DNA from: an uncultured Atopobiaceae bacterium
GTDB lineage: Bacteria > Actinomycetota > Coriobacteriia > Coriobacteriales > Atopobiaceae
Direction of reading: 5' to 3'
Length of the DNA: 64,000 bases
Assembly (NCBI GenBank): GCA_944320975.1
Contig: CALUJM010000001.1
Span: forward strand, 62,001 to 126,000
The stretch's first letter is position 1. Each line of letters opens with the position of its first letter. Shown here in pieces: positions 54,345-64,000 of this stretch. The notes below the pieces were generated by a model that was not told where the DNA came from, made no database searches, and worked only from the letters and a program-made list of their open reading frames with translations. The translations under genes were made by a program, and so were the position numbers.

Positions 54345-55076
54345 GTGTTAGACATCTTTGCCACCTACAGCCCGGAGATCGCTGCCGTCTCGCTTCCCAC
54401 ATGGGTCGACTTGGCGTCGGTGGTGGTGGGCTCGGCGGGAGGCGTCATGGTCGCGCGGTCGCGGCACCTCGATGCCGTCGGCTTCGTGGGGCTGGCCCTC
54501 CTGTGCGGCCTCGGCGGCGGCCTCATTCGCGACGTCATGATGCAGGTCGGTCGCATATATATGCTGACCTCGCCGTTTGCCATCCCGGTGAGCGTGGCCA
54601 CGGGTCTTGTCGCCTTCCTGTTTCCCCAGCCGCTCGACCGCGCGAGCAACCTGCTCGAGTGGCTCGACATCATGGCGGTTGCGCTCTTCGCGCTGGTGGG
54701 CACCGACAAGGCCATCGTCCACGGGTTCTACCCGGCGGCGTGCGTGCTCATGGGCATCATGACCGGCGTGGGCGGCGGCATGCTGCGCGACGTCTTTCTC
54801 GGCGAGGTGCCGCGCATCTTCCAGAAGTCGAACCTCTACGCCGTATGCGCGCTGGCCGGCGGCGCGGTCTATTACCTCGCGGTGGTGTGCTGCTCGGTCA
54901 ACAAGCTCTGGGGCTCGGTCCTGTGCCTCGCGGTCACCATCGGGCTGCGTCGCTGGTCGCTTCGCTACAACGTCCAGACCCCGGCCGACGTGGACCTGGG
55001 GCCGCGCGTGGTCGCCCCCGTGCGCCGCGCCGCCCGGCACGTCCGCGTGACCCGCTGGCGCGCCGGCAAGAAATGA
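54345..55076 (+). CDS. TRIC-type (UPF0126/YicG) membrane channel family protein
   Basis: 243 residues, GTG start with GAGGAG just upstream. Six to seven membrane helices; the family carries twin GGGxxRD motifs, and both are here: LGGGLIRDVMM and VGGGMLRDVFLG, on pseudo-repeated halves. Members form trimeric cation channels; the ion and physiological role are not known for most bacteria. A basic C-terminal tail (RRAARHVRVTRWRAGKK) is soluble. It is divergent from the tRNA-Ser genes and followed by a palindrome. Confidence 0.9.
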   Translation: MLDIFATYSPEIAAVSLPTWVDLASVVVGSAGGVMVARSRHLDAVGFVGLALLCGLGGGLIRDVMMQVGRIYMLTSPFAIPVSVATGLVAFLFPQPLDRASNLLEWLDIMAVALFALVGTDKAIVHGFYPAACVLMGIMTGVGGGMLRDVFLGEVPRIFQKSNLYAVCALAGGAVYYLAVVCCSVNKLWGSVLCLAVTIGLRRWSLRYNVQTPADVDLGPRVVAPVRRAARHVRVTRWRAGKK

Positions 55077-55088
55077 CCCAGGCAGGGG

Positions 55089-55207
55089 CGGTGACCCAGA
55101 TAGGGACAGGTGACCCAGATAGGGACAGGATACTTTTGGGTCATGAAGAACATGACCCAAAAGTATCCTGTCCCTATCTGGGTCACCTGTCCCTATCTGG
55201 GTCACCG
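55089..55207. repeat. Large perfect palindrome, 57-bp arms, GGACAG family
   Basis: Arm 55089-55145 and arm 55151-55207 are exact complements with a five-base loop. Each arm has a direct repeat of GACCCAGATAGGGACAGG. The element is very like the one at 47567 (CAGATAGGG here, CAAATAGGG there). It lies between convergent genes. Confidence 0.92.
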
Positions 55208-55215
55208 CAAAAAAA

Positions 55216-55241
55216 CGCCGAGAAGATCGTTCTTCTCGGCG
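55216..55241 (-). terminator. typA terminator
   Basis: CGCCGAGAAG (55216-55225) pairs with CTTCTCGGCG (55232-55241), followed on the minus strand by TTTTTTT. It starts 20 bp past the typA stop. Confidence 0.88.
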
Positions 55242-55260
55242 CTCTGTTTGTGTGGGGCGG

Positions 55261-57099
<1,839 letters not shown>

Positions 57100-57206
57100 G
57101 TGTCCCTCTCGCTCTCTGCCTGACTTTTCGGCGACCGGTGCATTATACAGCGCGTACGGGAGCAAGAGGGGAACTTTGCGCAGCTCACTGCATCTACAGG
57201 ACGCGT

Positions 57207-57237
57207 CTGTAAATTGGGGACAGTCCCCAATTTACAG
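57207..57237. repeat. Short palindrome, GGGACAG family, at a gene end
   Basis: CTGTAAATTGGGGA (57207-57220) pairs with 57224-57237, three-base loop. The element overlaps the last codons of the gene at 57232-57654, supplying its CTG-TAA end. Confidence 0.85.
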
Positions 57238-57654
57238 AAGGGGCTCCAGCTCGCCGGCAGGGGCGGGGTCGGTCCACGTGAAGCCGTCTCCGGCGCCCTT
57301 GCCGCCGATGAGCGAGTAGGCGGAGTAGGCGCGGTACCCGCGCTCGCCAAACTCCAGGAGCAGGGCGTCGGCGTAGGAGCCGTCCTCGTCCTCGACGGCG
57401 CCCTCGTAGGCGATGGCGTAGCGCACGGCGCCGCCGAGTTCGCGGACGCGATCGCGCGCGCCCTCGAGGCAGGCCTCGGGCCCGTCGTCCTCGAACTCGT
57501 AGCTCGAGACGGTGCCGTCCCCGTCCTGGACGGCCAGCAGGACCTCGAAGCCCTCGCCAGAGGCGAGCAGGTCGAAGGCGTCGCCCATCAGGGTGCTCGC
57601 CAGCTCGTCGGTCTCGGGGGAGACCCCGTCGCGACGCATGTTCTTCTCCGTCAT
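57232..57654 (-). CDS. Unknown small acidic protein (DUF1292-like)
   Basis: 140 residues from the ATG at 57654, with GGAGGG upstream; the frame runs 13 codons further without a site. It is acidic and beta-rich, with FEVLLAVQDGDGTVSSYEF and AVRYAIAYEGAVEDEDGSYADALLLEFGERG. The latter recalls the small DUF1292 proteins. No membrane or signal segment. It lies upstream of typA on the minus strand, and its end falls inside a palindromic repeat, which may have replaced the original C-terminus. Confidence 0.6.
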   Translation of the reverse strand: MTEKNMRRDGVSPETDELASTLMGDAFDLLASGEGFEVLLAVQDGDGTVSSYEFEDDGPEACLEGARDRVRELGGAVRYAIAYEGAVEDEDGSYADALLLEFGERGYRAYSAYSLIGGKGAGDGFTWTDPAPAGELEPLL

Positions 57655-57706
57655 CCTCGAGCCCTCCTGTCCCGATCTCGTCCCCACTAGCATTGAAACA
57701 CAAAAA

Positions 57707-57728
57707 CCGGGGCCCTGACGGACCCCGG
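57707..57728 (-). terminator. Terminator after tRNA-Ala
   Basis: CCGGGGTCC pairs with GGGCCCCGG-type complement (57707-57728, wobble pairs), followed by TTTTTGTGTTT on the minus strand. Confidence 0.8.
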
Positions 57729-57738
57729 CAGCTATTCA

Positions 57739-57814
57739 TGGTGGAGACGATGGGGCTCGAACCCACGGCCTCAGGCTTGCAAAGCCCGCGCTCTCCCAGC
57801 TGAGCTACGTCCCC
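57739..57814 (-). tRNA. tRNA-Ala (TGC)
   Basis: 76 nt with an encoded CCA. Acceptor GGGGACG with CGTCTCC, D arm AGCTCAGCTGGGAGAGC, anticodon loop CTTTGCAAG (TGC), T loop GGTTCGAGCC. It reads GCA and other GCN codons. Confidence 0.95.
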
Positions 57815-57834
57815 GTGCACCTGAAAAAGAATAA

Positions 57835-57869
57835 TCGCCCCAGCGGCGACTCGGCAAACGCTGGGGCGA
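57835..57869 (-). terminator. Hairpin between tRNA-Ile and tRNA-Ala
   Basis: TCGCCCCAGCG (57835-57845) pairs with 57859-57869; the minus strand continues TTATTCTTTTT. It may end the tRNA-Ile transcript or aid processing. Confidence 0.65.
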
Positions 57870-57883
57870 CTATTGTCAGGAAG

Positions 57884-57960
57884 TGGTGGGCCTGACAAGG
57901 TTCGAACTTGTGACCTCCCGGTTATCAGCCGGACGCTCTGACCAACTGAGCTACAGGCCC
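57884..57960 (-). tRNA. tRNA-Ile (GAT)
   Basis: 77 nt with an encoded CCA. Acceptor GGGCCTG with CAGGCCC, anticodon loop CTGATAAC (GAT), T loop AGTTCGAACC. It decodes AUC and AUU. The Ile/Ala pair here is outside any rRNA operon in this window. Confidence 0.95.
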
Positions 57961-58093
57961 AACGCGAGAAGATACTTTACACGCCCGCGCCGGAGGCGTC
58001 AACATCTTTTTTCATTTCTCTCGGAATGCTGTGAAAGACGTTGCTCGAGGGCGTCATTTGGGTAGGATATGCGTTCAGAGAACAGGAGGGAAC

Positions 58094-58624
58094 GTGCCAC
58101 TGAGGAAGATGGACATAGAGAGCATCGTCGTGGGCGGGGGCCCGGTGGCGTCGCTCATCGTGCTTCGCACCCACGATGACGACGGGCCGGCGCTGCAGCT
58201 GCCCATCCGCATCGGGTCGGTCGAGGCCACCGCGATCTCCATGGGCGTGAACCCGCGCCAGGGGTCGCGCCCGATGACGCACGACCTGCTCTGCTCGACC
58301 ATCAGGTCTCTCGGCGGGCGCTGCTCCAACGTGAGGATCATGGCCGTTCAGGGGACGACCTTCTTCGCGCAGCTCGAGCTCGAGCGCGCGGACGGCGAGC
58401 ATGCCTTCGTGGACGCCCGACCCTCCGACGCGCTCGCCGTGGCCGTGCGCGAGGGACTCTCCATCTACGCCGACGAGTCGGTGCTCGCCACCGCCGCTCT
58501 GCCGGATTTCCGTGGCGTCGAGAAGGACGAGGAGGCCCACGAGCTCGAGGAGTTCCACAACTTCGTCGAGAACCTCTCTCCCGAGGACTTCAACGTGGCG
58601 CCGGGCGACAAGGACGCCGAGTAG
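58094..58624 (+). CDS. Bifunctional nuclease family (DUF151) protein
   Basis: 176 residues from the GTG at 58094, with AGGAGGG five bases upstream; an in-frame ATG further up lacks a site. The DUF151 core is plain: LPIRIGSVEATAI, RPMTHDLLCSTI (the R-P-x-T-H-D-L signature) and ARPSDALAVAVRE. Plant and bacterial members show DNase/RNase activity, but no metal site is defined. The last 40 residues are acidic. It stands alone between the tRNA-Ile gene and the gyrA end. Confidence 0.9.
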   Translation: MPLRKMDIESIVVGGGPVASLIVLRTHDDDGPALQLPIRIGSVEATAISMGVNPRQGSRPMTHDLLCSTIRSLGGRCSNVRIMAVQGTTFFAQLELERADGEHAFVDARPSDALAVAVREGLSIYADESVLATAALPDFRGVEKDEEAHELEEFHNFVENLSPEDFNVAPGDKDAE

Positions 58625-58734
58625 CGGCGCGGTCGCGACAAATAACGCGCGCCGCGTGTTTTCACTTCATATATCCGCAGGTCGGTTTTTCTCGAAAGTC
58701 ATATCGTGCGCGTTAATTCCGCGCCGCGCAAAAC

Positions 58735-58760
58735 GGGGGACGGGCTCGAGCCCGTCCCCC
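58735..58760. terminator. gyrA terminator
   Basis: A perfect 26-bp palindrome (GGGGGACGGGCTC and complement) lies six bases past the gyrA stop codon; the minus strand continues CGTTTTGCG. It could also serve the convergent DUF151 gene. Confidence 0.7.
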
Positions 58761-58766
58761 ATCTGC

Positions 58767-61517
<2,751 letters not shown>

Positions 61518-61532
61518 GTATGGCCTTTCTCT

Positions 61533-61603
61533 GGTGTGGAAAAGGGACAGTCACTTTTCCACATGCTCTCGGTGTGGAAAAGTGACTGTCCCTTTTCCAC
61601 ACC
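61533..61603. repeat. Palindrome between gyrB and gyrA, 31-bp arms, GGGACAG family
   Basis: Arm 61533-61563 pairs exactly with 61573-61603, nine-base loop. Each arm also carries an internal dyad (TGTGGAAAAG...CTTTTCCACA). It begins 15 bp upstream of the gyrA start codon and ends 11 bp after the gyrB stop, so it is within a presumed operon. Confidence 0.92.
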
Positions 61604-61614
61604 CCGTCAGGTGG

Positions 61615-63657
<2,043 letters not shown>

Positions 63658-63793
63658 GCGCTCTTCCTCCTTCGAGGCCTCGGCGAGGCCTCTCATGCGT
63701 TTCTCAACTGGGACGAGACATAAATCGGCCCAGACGTTGCAATGATAGACCTTGTGAGGCGCTGAGAAGCCCTCTGAGGCGCACTTCACGAAT

Positions 63794-64000
63794 TCAGCTA
63801 TCTTGCGACGCCGACCTCTCCCACGTCGCTCTCATGGCGCGAGAAACGCTTGCCCTCAGCCTCTCCGGCACCTGATCGCTCATGCGCTCGATCTTCTCGG
63901 CGTCTGCCGGCGCGAGCGGCGCGGGCGCGGGCCCGACGGCGCGCTCCCTTATCGCCGTCCGCGCGGCGGGCCGGTTGGACGGGAGGAACGATATCTCCTC
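63794..64000 (-). CDS. DciA-like (DUF721) protein, 3' end only
   Basis: Sixty-eight codons before the stop at 63796-63794; the rest lies beyond the window. The fragment EEISFLPSNRPAAR... matches the end of the DUF721 fold (V-x-x-I-x-F at the last strand). The family is found between recF and gyrB in Actinobacteria and loads the replicative helicase in bacteria without DnaC. The remaining tail is Ala/Pro-rich and helical. The identification rests heavily on position. Confidence 0.65.
   Translation of the reverse strand, partial: EEISFLPSNRPAARTAIRERAVGPAPAPLAPADAEKIERMSDQVPERLRASVSRAMRATWERSASQDS

Overview
The window reads as a high-GC actinobacterial chromosome of the class Coriobacteriia (Olsenella/Atopobium/Collinsella-like). 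This is inferred from gene order (rpsF-ssb-rpsR-DUF2232-rplI-dnaB; dciA-gyrB-gyrA), GC-rich codon use and the style of the surface proteins. It is not proven by a marker such as 16S rRNA. The dciA-gyrB-gyrA end suggests the replication origin lies just beyond base 64000.

Layout: 1-2430 holds a 5'-truncated unknown gene, a tandem pair of REP-like hairpins and a 23S rRNA uridine methyltransferase. 2454-7240 (minus strand) is a purine operon, purE-sortase-purF-purM-purN, with a class B-type sortase gene between purE and purF. 7501-13215 holds a pyridoxine-family kinase, two membrane-anchored unknown proteins and an ABC exporter. 13529-14991 is a complete IS3-family element with a 3-bp target duplication.

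15033-41601 is a 26-kb surface-protein island on the minus strand. It has a small winged-helix protein, a roughly 3,070-residue vWA/pilin-repeat adhesin, a dCTP deaminase-family gene, and a pilus operon: signal peptidase, 2,670-residue tip-like LRR protein, major pilin, class C sortase, minor pilin and a sortase-like protein lacking all three catalytic residues. Upstream lies a truncated surface-protein gene without an anchor. Two genes in the island, the giant adhesin and the signal peptidase that heads the pilus operon, are each interrupted near the 5' end by a run of exactly ten G (minus-strand adhesin) or ten C (minus-strand signal peptidase). Removing one base restores a long fused frame with a sensible start in both cases. 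This is the strongest novelty candidate: a two-locus slipped-strand switch controlling pili and an adhesin, both apparently OFF in this assembly. A homopolymer sequencing error is the main alternative.

41980-64000 is mostly housekeeping: Nudix hydrolase, HTH/coiled-coil protein, purD, degV-family, purA, dnaB, the rpsF-rplI cluster, a DUF4013-type membrane protein, four tRNAs (Ser-CGA, Ser-GGA, Ala-UGC, Ile-GAU), a TRIC-type channel, typA, a bifunctional-nuclease family protein, gyrA, gyrB and the end of a dciA-like gene. Scattered in intergenic spaces is a family of near-perfect palindromes (arms of 14-57 bp) that differ in sequence but share a GGACAG core.
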